Origin: Synechococcus sp. PROS-7-1 | GTDB lineage: Bacteria > Cyanobacteriota > Cyanobacteriia > PCC-6307 > Cyanobiaceae | Length of the DNA stretch: 64,000 bases | Reading direction: 5' to 3' | Assembly: GCF_014279795.1 (NCBI RefSeq) | Contig: NZ_CP047945.1 | Coordinates: forward strand, 2,438,572-2,502,571 | Part shown: positions 39,233 to 47,789 of the stretch, piece after piece | Layout: each line of letters starts with the position of its first letter | Numbering within the stretch: position 1 is the first letter of the stretch | Translations under genes and position numbers: made by a program | The notes under the pieces: generated by a model | Told to the model about the DNA's origin: nothing | The model's database searches: none | What the model saw: the letters and a program-made list of their open reading frames with translations, nothing else

Positions 39233-39976
39233 ATGGATGATTTCCAGCCAGCCGTTCAGGCCTCGCTCGCCGCCCTGGGTGCGGACACCCTCGACCTGCT
39301 TCGCCGCAGCGACCTCCTGCACTCGCTGGTTCGCCGCCAGTTGATGGAACAGGCAACTGCCGAGCTCACACCACCCGATGAGCTGGTGAAGAAGGCCCTG
39401 ATCAACCATTGCCGGCAGGAGCAGCTCAATAACGAAGCCGCCCTGAACAGCTGGCTCGAGGAGCGCCACCTCAGCAGGGAGGAATTGCTGCATCAACTCA
39501 GCCTCCCTTTGAAATTGTCCAAGCTGTCCCTCGACTGGTTCGGACTTCAGGCCGAGTCGCGTTTTCTGGAACGCAAAGAGGCTCTGGATCAGGCGACTTA
39601 CAGCTTGCTACGCGTGAAGGACTCGGGGATGGCCCACGAGCTGTACCTGCAGCTGGAAGCTGGCGAAGCCAGTTTTGAAAGCCTGGCCCAAGATCACAGC
39701 GAGGGGCCGGAAAAAAGCAGCAGTGGCCGTGTGGGACCCGCCAGCCTCATGCGTGCCCATCCCCGACTGCGTACTGCTTTGCGCACCGCCACTCCTGGCG
39801 TAGTGCTGGAGCCCATGCTGATCGAACAGTGGTGGGTGGTCACCCGCCTGGAGGAGCGCCATGAAGCCAGCTTCGATGACGCCATGCGTCAGCGGATGGC
39901 GGCGGAACTGCTTCAGAACTGGTTGCAGATTGAGACGAAGTCAGTCATGACAAAGCTCTTAAATCCGCAAGAATAA
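39233..39976 (+). CDS. peptidylprolyl isomerase-like protein of type I secretion locus
   Basis: A 247-residue protein with a SurA/PpiC-like architecture: a helical N-terminal half (LRRSDLLHSLVRRQLMEQAT near 24-43) and a parvulin-like domain at about 120-225 (AHELYLQLEAGEASFESLAQ, then HSEGPEKSSSGRVGP). No signal peptide is evident, unlike typical periplasmic parvulins. It precedes an ABC exporter and HlyD adaptor on the same strand, so a role in folding or presenting type I cargo is suggested. Some catalytic residues of parvulins may be missing; activity is not assured. Confidence 0.8.
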   Translation: MDDFQPAVQASLAALGADTLDLLRRSDLLHSLVRRQLMEQATAELTPPDELVKKALINHCRQEQLNNEAALNSWLEERHLSREELLHQLSLPLKLSKLSLDWFGLQAESRFLERKEALDQATYSLLRVKDSGMAHELYLQLEAGEASFESLAQDHSEGPEKSSSGRVGPASLMRAHPRLRTALRTATPGVVLEPMLIEQWWVVTRLEERHEASFDDAMRQRMAAELLQNWLQIETKSVMTKLLNPQE

Positions 39977-40075
39977 AGGCGCTGCGACCTGATCACCCTG
40001 GAACCCGCAACGTCGAACGCACTCGGTGCCCTGCACGCCAAATTTCTAGAGCTGGGGGCAGCACAGCGCTACGAG

Positions 40076-42949
40076 TTGGGACAACCGCTCTGCGAAGGCC
40101 GCTTCATTCCTGGGCAGGTTCTCCTCATCGAAACAGGCAATGCTCGGCTGCTTGGTGAACAGGACGGTCGCCTCAGCACCCTCGTCAAACTTGAAGCTGG
40201 CAGTGTGATCGGTGTGGCCTCACTGCTGCGAGGTGCCGGCTGTGAAGACGTTCGCGCGGCTTCGGAGCTCGTTGCGCGCTGCTTGAGCGATGACCAGTTT
40301 CTCGAGCTCATGCAGAGCGATGCAGCCATTGCCGCCAGCTGCCGTCATCACCTCTGGGAAGCGGAGTTAGCCGCTCTGCTGCAGAGCTTGCTGAACCGGT
40401 CCCCCAAGCAATCCCGTCCCCTCAGCAGCTGGCTGAGTGAACTGCTGCCGTTGGCCCACCTCCTCGAGGCCTCCGATCGCGCAGCTGTGCAGTCAGCACT
40501 GACCGCGCAGAAGCGCCTGTTCCTCGCCAGCAACCCAGAGAATCCAGATCTCGGTGCACCCGGCGATGAACTGCGGGACGCCGCTGCGATCGCAGCCCTT
40601 CCGGCAGACCGCCATGGCTGGCCCCTGCGCCTGATTGCCCTTCCAGCAACAGCCTTGCGGGACCTCGAGGGCGATGCAGCGGCTGACGACGTGCTCGAAG
40701 CGGAGGTGGTCAGTCCATCCCCAGGCAGTGCCCTGAGCCGAAGCGACATCCCCCAGGCCCCCCTGCGCCCACCAGTGAGCCGGTTCAATCAGCCAGGAAC
40801 CGACAACCGCGATTTCTTCGTGGCCGGCGAAGGGGTGGTGGAGGAAACCCTGGCCTGCTTCCAGATGCTCACGAAGCTGATGAAGCTTCCGTTCCGGCGT
40901 GATGCGATCGAGCGGGTGCTGCGCGATCAGCTACGCCGGGGGCAAACCCCCACCCTCAGGCTCTGCGGACAGATTGCAGCAGGCCTGGGGTTGCATGTCT
41001 CTGGTGCCAAGGTGGCCGCTCGCATGGGATTGCGCCTGCAAACTCCCACCCTGGTGCCCTGGGGGCAGGCGTTTGCCCTTGCCGTTCGCAGCGATCAGCG
41101 CGGACTGGTGCTCGCCTCCCCCAGCCAGGGATTCGTGGAACTGGATGCTGAGCAGCTCGACAACGCATTCCCCGAAGGCATCGATCTGCTGCTGCTGGAT
41201 CGCACCAGCACCACCCCGGAACAGACCTTCGGCCCATCCTGGTTCTGGCCAGCCCTGAAGCGCTACCGCGGGGTGCTGATTCAGGTGTTGACCGCCAGCT
41301 TCGTGGTGCAGCTGTTCACCCTGGCCAACCCCCTGCTGATTCAGGTGATCATCGACAAGGTGATCGCTCAGCGCAGCCTGGACACTCTGCAGGTGCTGGG
41401 CTTTGCCCTGGTGGCCGTCACCCTGCTGGAGGGGGTGCTCGGCAGTTTGAAAACCTATCTGTTCTCGGAAACCACCAACCGCATCGACCAGCGGCTGGGT
41501 GCGGAGGTGATCGACCACTTGCTGCGCCTTCCCCTTGGCTATTTCGACCGTCGACCGGTGGGTGAGCTCGGATCACGCATCAGTGAGCTGGAGAAGATCC
41601 GCAACTTCCTCACAGGCCAAGCCCTCACCACCGTTCTGGATGCAGCGTTCTCGCTGATCTACATCGTGGTGATGCTGATTTACAGCTGGCTGCTCACCTT
41701 GATCGCCCTGGCAGTCCTGCCCATCCAGGTAGGACTCACCCTGCTGGGTGCCCCCTTGTTCCGGCGCCAGTACCGCAAGGCCGCCGAAGCCAACGCCTCC
41801 ACCCAAAGCCATTTGGTTGAGGTGCTCACCGGAATCCAAACGGTGAAAAGCCAGAACGTGGAAATGATCAGCCGCTGGACCTGGCAGGAGCGCTACGGCA
41901 AGTACATCAGCCGCAGTTTCGAAAAGACCATCACCGGCACGGCCCTGAGCCAGACCTCCCAGGTGCTCCAGAAGATCTCCCAGCTGCTTGTGCTGTGGGT
42001 GGGCGCCACCCTGGTGCTGTCAGGCGATCTCACCCTTGGTCAGCTGATCGCCTTCCGCATCATCTCCGGCTACGTCACCCAACCACTGCTGCGCCTGTCC
42101 TCGATCTGGCAGACGATCCAGGAACTGCGGGTGAGTTTTGAGCGTCTTGCGGATGTGATCGACACCCCTCAGGAATCAGACGATCAGGACAAAGCCAAGG
42201 TGCCCCTGCCGCCGATCGAGGGCGCCGTGAGCTTCGACAACCTCTCGTTCGGCTTCAGTCCCGGCACCCCACCGGTGCTGCACGACGTGTCCCTACAGAT
42301 CAAAGCAGGCACCTTCGTGGGGATCGTGGGACAGAGCGGTAGCGGCAAGAGCACCCTGATGAAGTTGCTACCGCGGTTGTACTCACCGGATCAGGGCCGC
42401 ATCCTGATCGACGGCTACGACATCGACAAAGTGGAGCTGTATTCGCTGCGTCGCCAGATCGGCATCGTTCCCCAAGATCCCCTGCTGTTCTCAGGCAACG
42501 TGAACGAGAACATCGCCCTCACCCAGCCGGATGCGTCCAGTGAAGAGATCGTGCTCGCCGCCAAAGTGGCCTGTGCCCACGACTTCATCATGGAACTGCC
42601 AGCCGGTTACAGCACACCGGTGGGCGAGCGGGGCGCCTCCCTCAGCGGTGGGCAGCGGCAGCGCATTGCCATCGCCCGAACCCTGCTGGCCAATCCCAAA
42701 CTTCTGGTGATGGATGAAGCCACCAGCGCTTTGGACTATGAAACCGAACGCAAGGTGTGCGACAACCTGATCCAGGCTCTGCACGATTGCACCGTTTTCT
42801 TCATCACCCACCGTCTGTCCACCGTGCGCCGGGCAGACCTGATTGTGGTGATGCACCAAGGAGCCGTGGTGGAACAGGGAACCCACGATGAATTGATGGA
42901 CCGTCGCGGTCGTTACTACGCCCTTTATCGCCAGCAGGAGGCCAGCTGA
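40076..42949 (+). CDS. type I secretion ABC transporter with N-terminal cNMP-like domain
   Basis: A fused ABC exporter, 957 residues from TTG 40076. An N-terminal cNMP-binding-like region is followed by a peptidase-like linker, a six-helix membrane domain (about 395-690, starting RGVLIQVLTASFVVQLFTLA) and an ATPase with Walker A GQSGSGKST (near 751), signature LSGGQRQRIA (near 855), Walker B LLVMDEATSALD (near 876) and FITHRLS (near 909). It should drive unfolded substrates through HlyD and an outer-membrane TolC. The frame is open back to 39977, and the sensor-like fold seems to extend into it: CTG 39989 lies 9 bases after AAAGG and would add 29 residues. The real start is open. Confidence 0.92.
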   Translation: MGQPLCEGRFIPGQVLLIETGNARLLGEQDGRLSTLVKLEAGSVIGVASLLRGAGCEDVRAASELVARCLSDDQFLELMQSDAAIAASCRHHLWEAELAALLQSLLNRSPKQSRPLSSWLSELLPLAHLLEASDRAAVQSALTAQKRLFLASNPENPDLGAPGDELRDAAAIAALPADRHGWPLRLIALPATALRDLEGDAAADDVLEAEVVSPSPGSALSRSDIPQAPLRPPVSRFNQPGTDNRDFFVAGEGVVEETLACFQMLTKLMKLPFRRDAIERVLRDQLRRGQTPTLRLCGQIAAGLGLHVSGAKVAARMGLRLQTPTLVPWGQAFALAVRSDQRGLVLASPSQGFVELDAEQLDNAFPEGIDLLLLDRTSTTPEQTFGPSWFWPALKRYRGVLIQVLTASFVVQLFTLANPLLIQVIIDKVIAQRSLDTLQVLGFALVAVTLLEGVLGSLKTYLFSETTNRIDQRLGAEVIDHLLRLPLGYFDRRPVGELGSRISELEKIRNFLTGQALTTVLDAAFSLIYIVVMLIYSWLLTLIALAVLPIQVGLTLLGAPLFRRQYRKAAEANASTQSHLVEVLTGIQTVKSQNVEMISRWTWQERYGKYISRSFEKTITGTALSQTSQVLQKISQLLVLWVGATLVLSGDLTLGQLIAFRIISGYVTQPLLRLSSIWQTIQELRVSFERLADVIDTPQESDDQDKAKVPLPPIEGAVSFDNLSFGFSPGTPPVLHDVSLQIKAGTFVGIVGQSGSGKSTLMKLLPRLYSPDQGRILIDGYDIDKVELYSLRRQIGIVPQDPLLFSGNVNENIALTQPDASSEEIVLAAKVACAHDFIMELPAGYSTPVGERGASLSGGQRQRIAIARTLLANPKLLVMDEATSALDYETERKVCDNLIQALHDCTVFFITHRLSTVRRADLIVVMHQGAVVEQGTHDELMDRRGRYYALYRQQEAS

Positions 42950-42950
42950 C

Positions 42951-44204
42951 ATGACCATGAATCCCAACAACGGACCGGACGATCAGGAGCAGTCCAGCCC
43001 CGCAGGGAAGCTGGTCAAGCAGGCCCGCTCTGCCCTTGAAAGCCGCATCACCACGATTTCCGACCAGGAAAACGTGCTGCAGCAAAGCCGCTTCTGGATG
43101 AAGACGGTGACCTGGACCCTCATCGGCACCACCGCACTGGGCATCGGCTGGCTGGCCGTTGCCCGCACCGAGGAAGTGGTGGTGGCCAAAGGCAAACTGG
43201 AACCGGTGGGCAACGTGAAGGATGTGCGCATTCCGCCCGGTGGCGTGGTGGAGGAGATCCTGGTGAAAAGCGGCCAACGGGTGAGCAAGGGCCAGGCCTT
43301 GATCCGCCTCGATCAGGAGAGTTCCGCTGAACAGCTGAAATCACTCACCCAAGGGCTGGAGGAAAAAACCACCCAAATCGGTCAGAAGGAGCAGCAGTTG
43401 CTGCTCAAGAAACAGGAGCGCGTCCGCACCGAAGAGCTGAACCGGGAACAGGTGGCCACAACCCGGGCCAATCTTGCGCTGGAGCGAGAGATTCTCACGC
43501 GTCTGGAAAGCCTGGCCAAAGAGGGCGGCGTGCAGGACATTCAATATCTTCAGCAGCGCAACAAGGTGCAGGAGCTCAAAGGTGAGCTCACCAAGCGGGA
43601 ATTGGATGGACGCCGGCAGATCAATCAAATCGATCAGCAGATTGAACAACTCAATGCCGAGCTCGCGGGACTGCGCAGCGAGCGGGCCCAACTGAACGCA
43701 AACCTCACCGACGTGCGGGTCACCAACAAAAACCAGACCCTGCGCGCACCAGTGGATGGAATCGTGTTTGATCTCAAACTCAACAATCCTGGCTTTGTCT
43801 CCCAGGCCATGTCATCAGAGGTGGCCTTGAAGGTGGTTCCCTTCAACACCCTGGAAGCCGATGTGGAGATCCCAAGCAACAAGATCGGTTTCGTACGTCC
43901 TGGCCAACCAGCCGATATCAGCATCGATTCCTTCCCAGCGACAGACTTCGGCGTGCTGGCGGGAACCGTGCAATCGGTCGGCTCTGACGCCCTAGCCCCT
44001 GACCCCCAGCAGATGCGTCAGGAATACACCTACCCGGCAGTGATCAAGCTTGATAGCCAGCAACTCAAACTCAACGACGGCAAGGAATTACCCCTGCAGG
44101 TGGGCATGTCGTTAACGGCCAATATCAAGCTGCGCAGCGTCAGCTATCTGCAGCTTCTGCTGAATACATTCCAGAGCAAAACGGATTCTCTGAGGCAGCT
44201 CTAA
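42951..44204 (+). CDS. HlyD-family membrane fusion protein
   Basis: A 417-residue adaptor of type I secretion. One membrane helix (FWMKTVTWTLIGTTALGIGW, residues 43-62) precedes a lipoyl-like half (VVVAKGKLEPVGNVKDVRIP), a long coiled coil (about 120-255) and a second beta half (LRAPVDGIVFDLKLNNPGFV). It starts just after the stop of the ABC exporter gene, with one base between, and completes the inner parts of the exporter; the TolC-type outer channel is not in this window. The order PPIase-like, ABC, HlyD looks like one operon. Confidence 0.95.
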   Translation: MTMNPNNGPDDQEQSSPAGKLVKQARSALESRITTISDQENVLQQSRFWMKTVTWTLIGTTALGIGWLAVARTEEVVVAKGKLEPVGNVKDVRIPPGGVVEEILVKSGQRVSKGQALIRLDQESSAEQLKSLTQGLEEKTTQIGQKEQQLLLKKQERVRTEELNREQVATTRANLALEREILTRLESLAKEGGVQDIQYLQQRNKVQELKGELTKRELDGRRQINQIDQQIEQLNAELAGLRSERAQLNANLTDVRVTNKNQTLRAPVDGIVFDLKLNNPGFVSQAMSSEVALKVVPFNTLEADVEIPSNKIGFVRPGQPADISIDSFPATDFGVLAGTVQSVGSDALAPDPQQMRQEYTYPAVIKLDSQQLKLNDGKELPLQVGMSLTANIKLRSVSYLQLLLNTFQSKTDSLRQL

Positions 44205-44235
44205 GCCCTCAATCCAATCAGCCCCTAAGGAGCGT

Positions 44236-44778
44236 TCAAAGTTTCACGGCCTTCTGCTGGCGGGTTTCTGCTTTCCAGACGCGCCAACGCAGTTCGGCAC
44301 CCTCGGGCAGATCCACCACGATCGGCCATGACGGGTTGTAAGGCACCAGATAGGGCTGCAGACCCAGGGAGAGGAACGAGCGTTTCACTGGGTCTCCAGG
44401 TGGGCAAGCCTTTTTGGTGCTGATCACGCGCAACGGTCCCTTCACTTCAAACAGGGCCTTGCCCGACGCCTGGGGCAGCATGCGCATGGTCATCCCAGGA
44501 CCGGACAACCGCTGAAGGTTGCAATCCAAGGTCACCTCCTGGCCCACGATCAACTGAATACGCCAGTCGAGCGGATGGGCTGAAACCAACGGATCGGTGG
44601 TCTTGGGCAGCAGCCCGGATGGCTGGATCACCCAGCGCTGCAGGCCCGGAGCCGGTGCGGGATAGCCGTTCAGGTTCAAGCGAGGGATGGCTGCCACGGG
44701 CTCAAGAGCACTCACGAGGATCAAGGAGGCCCCGGCCAAAGCCCCGGAGATCGTCGTCAGAGACTGTGAGAACGCCAT
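44236..44778 (-). CDS. ecotin-family serine protease inhibitor
   Basis: A 180-residue exported protein with a signal peptide (to about 30, LEPVAA) and an ecotin fold. Resemblance is best at [18 protein letters not shown] (Cys86), [12 protein letters not shown] (Cys125), [20 protein letters not shown] and VWKAE near the end. Ecotin is a periplasmic dimer that blocks trypsin-fold proteases. The reactive loop here reads STKKACP, so the P1 position is Lys122 instead of the Met of E. coli ecotin. Both loop-supporting cysteines are kept. ATG 44778 is chosen for its proper signal peptide; longer frames would overlap queC on the other strand. Confidence 0.85.
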   Translation of the reverse strand: MAFSQSLTTISGALAGASLILVSALEPVAAIPRLNLNGYPAPAPGLQRWVIQPSGLLPKTTDPLVSAHPLDWRIQLIVGQEVTLDCNLQRLSGPGMTMRMLPQASGKALFEVKGPLRVISTKKACPPGDPVKRSFLSLGLQPYLVPYNPSWPIVVDLPEGAELRWRVWKAETRQQKAVKL

Positions 44779-44811
44779 CGTCGACACCAGTGCAGCAACA
44801 GAATGCCCAGC

Positions 44812-45492
44812 ATGACCGATTTCTCTGCGATCGCCCTGCTCTCCGGCGGGCTTGATTCCGCCACAGCGGCAGCGCTGGCGCAGGAAGCCGGCGCACGGGT
44901 GATCGGATTGTCGTTTGACTATGGCCAACGACACCGACGCGAGCTGCAGGCGGCAGCAGCCATTGCGGAAGCCCTGAACCTGGCGGAACACCACACGATC
45001 AGTGTGAACCTGGCCAGCTGGGGAGGATCATCACTTACCGATAGCGCGCAGGATCTGCCGATTGATGGCGTGCAAGACGGGGTGATTCCCAACACCTATG
45101 TGCCCGGCCGCAACACCGTGTTCATCAGCATCGGACTGAGCCTGGCCGAAGCCCGCGGCGCCGATCGCCTGGTGCTGGGCGTCAATGCCGTGGACTACTC
45201 GGGGTACCCCGACTGCCGGCCGGACTACCTGGATGCCTTTCAGACCTTGGCGGATCTCAGCAGCAAGGTGGGCCGCGAAGGACGGGGCCCAAGGCTGTGG
45301 GCACCACTGGTGGAGTGGAGCAAGCAAAAAATTGTGGAAGAAGCACTACGCCTGGGGATCCCGATCGAACGCACCTGGAGCTGTTACAGCGGCGGTGAAG
45401 CCCCCTGCGGGGTGTGTGACAGCTGCCGGATCCGCGATGCCGCGCTGCGAGATGCCGGTCGCCCTGATCTCTGCAGCAGCGCCAGCCGATGA
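44812..45492 (+). CDS. queC: 7-cyano-7-deazaguanine synthase QueC
   Basis: A 226-residue ATP-dependent enzyme that converts 7-carboxy-7-deazaguanine (from QueE) to preQ0. The PP-loop is [16 protein letters not shown] (residues 8-23), [10 protein letters not shown] follows, and a four-cysteine zinc site is in [18 protein letters not shown] 44812 is chosen; ATG 44803 gives three more residues. The divergent ecotin gene starts 33 bases away. Its TGA overlaps the pabB ATG (ATGA), linking deazaguanine and folate genes. Confidence 0.96.
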   Translation: MTDFSAIALLSGGLDSATAAALAQEAGARVIGLSFDYGQRHRRELQAAAAIAEALNLAEHHTISVNLASWGGSSLTDSAQDLPIDGVQDGVIPNTYVPGRNTVFISIGLSLAEARGADRLVLGVNAVDYSGYPDCRPDYLDAFQTLADLSSKVGREGRGPRLWAPLVEWSKQKIVEEALRLGIPIERTWSCYSGGEAPCGVCDSCRIRDAALRDAGRPDLCSSASR

Positions 45493-46802
45493 CACTGCTG
45501 CGCAAACGCTTGCCATGGCGTGAACCGGCTGATGTTGCAGCTGTTCTGGCCTGCCTCTACGGGGAACAGGGTCTCATTTGGCTGGACGGCGATGGCGGCG
45601 AGCTTGGACGGCGCGTCACCCTGGCGGCGGATCCTCTGGAGCAGCACTGCTGCCGCGGCCTGCCAGGCGATCCTGAGGCCACCAACCCCTTTTCCGCCCT
45701 GCGGGAGCTGAGCCCAGGGCACTGGACGGGCTGGCTGAGTTACGACGCCGCCGCCTGGACGGAACCTGGCAATCCCTGGAGCCGGGACCCGATGGCCAGC
45801 CTCTGGATCGCCCGCCACGATCCCGTTCTGCGCTTTGACCTGCAGGCCAGAGCGCTGCACCTGGAAGGCACCGACCCCTCTCGCCATGCGGCGATGGCAA
45901 AACTGCTGGAGACCCAGTCCATCGAGACCATCCCATCCGAAGCCAGCGCGAAGCAGCCTCTGGGTTGCCGCTGGCATCGCCACAGCGACCGCGACGCATT
46001 CATGGCCGGGGTCCTGCGCATCCGTGAGTTGATCGCCAGCGGAGATCTCTTCCAGGCGAACCTCACCGCCTGTGCGAGCGCAACACTCCCGGAGCACACG
46101 AGCAACCTGGCGCTCTACCAACGCCTGCGCCAGCAATGCCCCGCCCCCTTCAGTGGACTGCTGATCGGCAGCGGCGCTGCCGAAGGAGAAGCGGTGCTGT
46201 CGACGTCACCGGAGCGATTCCTCGAAGTCATGCCGGATGGAGCCGTGCAAACCCGACCGATCAAGGGCACCCGTCCACGCCATCCCGATCCACGCATCGA
46301 CGATGACCTGGCGGCCGAGCTGGTGTGCAGCGCCAAAGACCGGGCCGAGAACGTGATGATCGTGGATCTGCTGCGCAACGATCTCGGCCGGGTGTGCGTG
46401 CCGGGATCCGTGCAAGTGCCCGATCTGGTGCGCCTGGAGAGTTATGCACGGGTGCATCACCTCACCTCAGTGGTGACCGGACAGTTGCGCGCTGGCAACA
46501 CCTGGGTGGATCTACTGGAAGCCAGCTGGCCGGGAGGCTCAATCACAGGCGCACCCAAACTGCGCGCCTGCCAACGCCTGCAAGAGCTGGAACCGCTTGG
46601 GCGTGGTCCCTACTGCGGCTCGATCCTGCACATCGACTGGGATGGCCGCTTCGACAGCAACATCCTGATCCGCTCCCTCCTGCGCAAAGACCACCAGCTC
46701 CGCCTGCACGCGGGCTGCGGCATCGTGGCCGACTCCGATCCTGAGGCGGAAGCCGAGGAACTCGACTGGAAATTGCTGCCCCTGCTGGAGGCGCTGGCAT
46801 GA
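45489..46802 (+). CDS. pabB: aminodeoxychorismate synthase component I PabB
   Basis: A 437-residue chorismate-using enzyme that makes 4-amino-4-deoxychorismate for folate. The PIKGT motif ([11 protein letters not shown], residues about 257-267) is the PabB form with a catalytic lysine; anthranilate synthase TrpE has [33 protein letters not shown] and [17 protein letters not shown] are the other landmarks. A short N-terminal part is variable. ATGA joins it to queC and to pabC. A separate glutaminase (PabA/TrpG) is needed and is not here. Confidence 0.92.
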   Translation: MTLLRKRLPWREPADVAAVLACLYGEQGLIWLDGDGGELGRRVTLAADPLEQHCCRGLPGDPEATNPFSALRELSPGHWTGWLSYDAAAWTEPGNPWSRDPMASLWIARHDPVLRFDLQARALHLEGTDPSRHAAMAKLLETQSIETIPSEASAKQPLGCRWHRHSDRDAFMAGVLRIRELIASGDLFQANLTACASATLPEHTSNLALYQRLRQQCPAPFSGLLIGSGAAEGEAVLSTSPERFLEVMPDGAVQTRPIKGTRPRHPDPRIDDDLAAELVCSAKDRAENVMIVDLLRNDLGRVCVPGSVQVPDLVRLESYARVHHLTSVVTGQLRAGNTWVDLLEASWPGGSITGAPKLRACQRLQELEPLGRGPYCGSILHIDWDGRFDSNILIRSLLRKDHQLRLHAGCGIVADSDPEAEAEELDWKLLPLLEALA

Positions 46803-47662
46803 GCAGCACGCTTGCCTGGATCAATGGCACATGGGGAGATCCCTCAGAGCTCAAGCTGCCCTTGAGCGACCGTGGCTTGCAGCTGGCTGACGGAGTGTTC
46901 GAAACGGTGTTGATTCGCGGAGGTGAACCACAACTGCTGCAGGCGCACCATGCCCGCTGGCGGGATGGTGCAACAACCCTGGGCATGGCACCACCACCGA
47001 GCCTGGAGGTGCTTGGCCCTCTGCTACGCGAAGCGATTCAACGCGTCGGGCTCGACGCTCACCCCACAATCGCCAGCAGTCGCAGCGCGACCGAAAAGCA
47101 TGGAGCCCTGCGCTTGAACTGGAGCCGCGATGGTGTTGCCGGCCGAGGCATCCAACTCCCGACGGGTGCCCCAGACCCCGAGCAGCACCGCTTTTGGTTC
47201 AGCCTCAGCCACCACACACCAACCTTCCAAAGCGTGCGCACGTGGGTCAGTCGCCATGAGCAGCGCAACGCCAACAGCCGTCTGAGCTATTGCAAAACCT
47301 TCGCCTACGGCCAAGCGATTCAGGCCCGCCGCGAAGCAATCGAACACGGCGCCGATGAAGGCCTGTTGCTCAGCACCACCGGCGAACTGTGCTGCGGGAG
47401 CACCGCCAATCTGCTGGTGCAGCGTCACGGCCAATGGCTCACACCACCCCTGACCAGTGGTTGCTTACCAGGGGTGATGCGAGCACAACTGCTCGAACAC
47501 GGGCTTGCTCAGGAAGCAACGATCCATGCCAAACCGGAACCTGGTGACCGCTGGCTGCTGATCAACAGCCTCGATTGCCGCGTGGTCAGCGCGGTGGATG
47601 ATCATGAATTAACAACAACGACGCAGGCCCAAGAGCTGTGGAGCGAGCTCTTGAAGCCCTAA
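46799..47662 (+). CDS. pabC: aminodeoxychorismate lyase-like class IV aminotransferase
   Basis: A 287-residue PLP enzyme of fold type IV. The first region WINGTWGDPSELKLPLSDRGLQLADGVFETV (split motif, residues about 7-37) is typical, the PLP lysine lies in SYCKTFAYGQAI (near 165) and GLLLSTTGELCCGSTANLLV (near 190) binds the cofactor phosphate. Being coupled by ATGA behind pabB, it is best called aminodeoxychorismate lyase, releasing 4-aminobenzoate. Family members also act as branched-chain or D-amino-acid transaminases; context decides here. Confidence 0.88.
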   Translation: MSSTLAWINGTWGDPSELKLPLSDRGLQLADGVFETVLIRGGEPQLLQAHHARWRDGATTLGMAPPPSLEVLGPLLREAIQRVGLDAHPTIASSRSATEKHGALRLNWSRDGVAGRGIQLPTGAPDPEQHRFWFSLSHHTPTFQSVRTWVSRHEQRNANSRLSYCKTFAYGQAIQARREAIEHGADEGLLLSTTGELCCGSTANLLVQRHGQWLTPPLTSGCLPGVMRAQLLEHGLAQEATIHAKPEPGDRWLLINSLDCRVVSAVDDHELTTTTQAQELWSELLKP

Positions 47663-47667
47663 GCGTT

Positions 47668-47710
47668 ACGTTTTCGCGTTAGAAGCGAGACGTAAACGAC
47701 ACGAAAACGT
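47668..47710. repeat. inverted repeat between pabC and the permease gene
   Basis: ACGTTTTCG at 47668-47676 is the exact complement of CGAAAACGT at 47702-47710, with 25 bases between. It lies a few bases after the pabC stop and about 80 bases before the next start. It could be a 3'-end stem or an operator. No clear T tract follows. Confidence 0.4.
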
Positions 47711-47789
47711 GCCTCGAGCCACACGCATGCGCCGCCCCGTGGCCTCTGCCAACCTCTTTCAAGGCAATCCCACCGCAAGACCCTGATCC

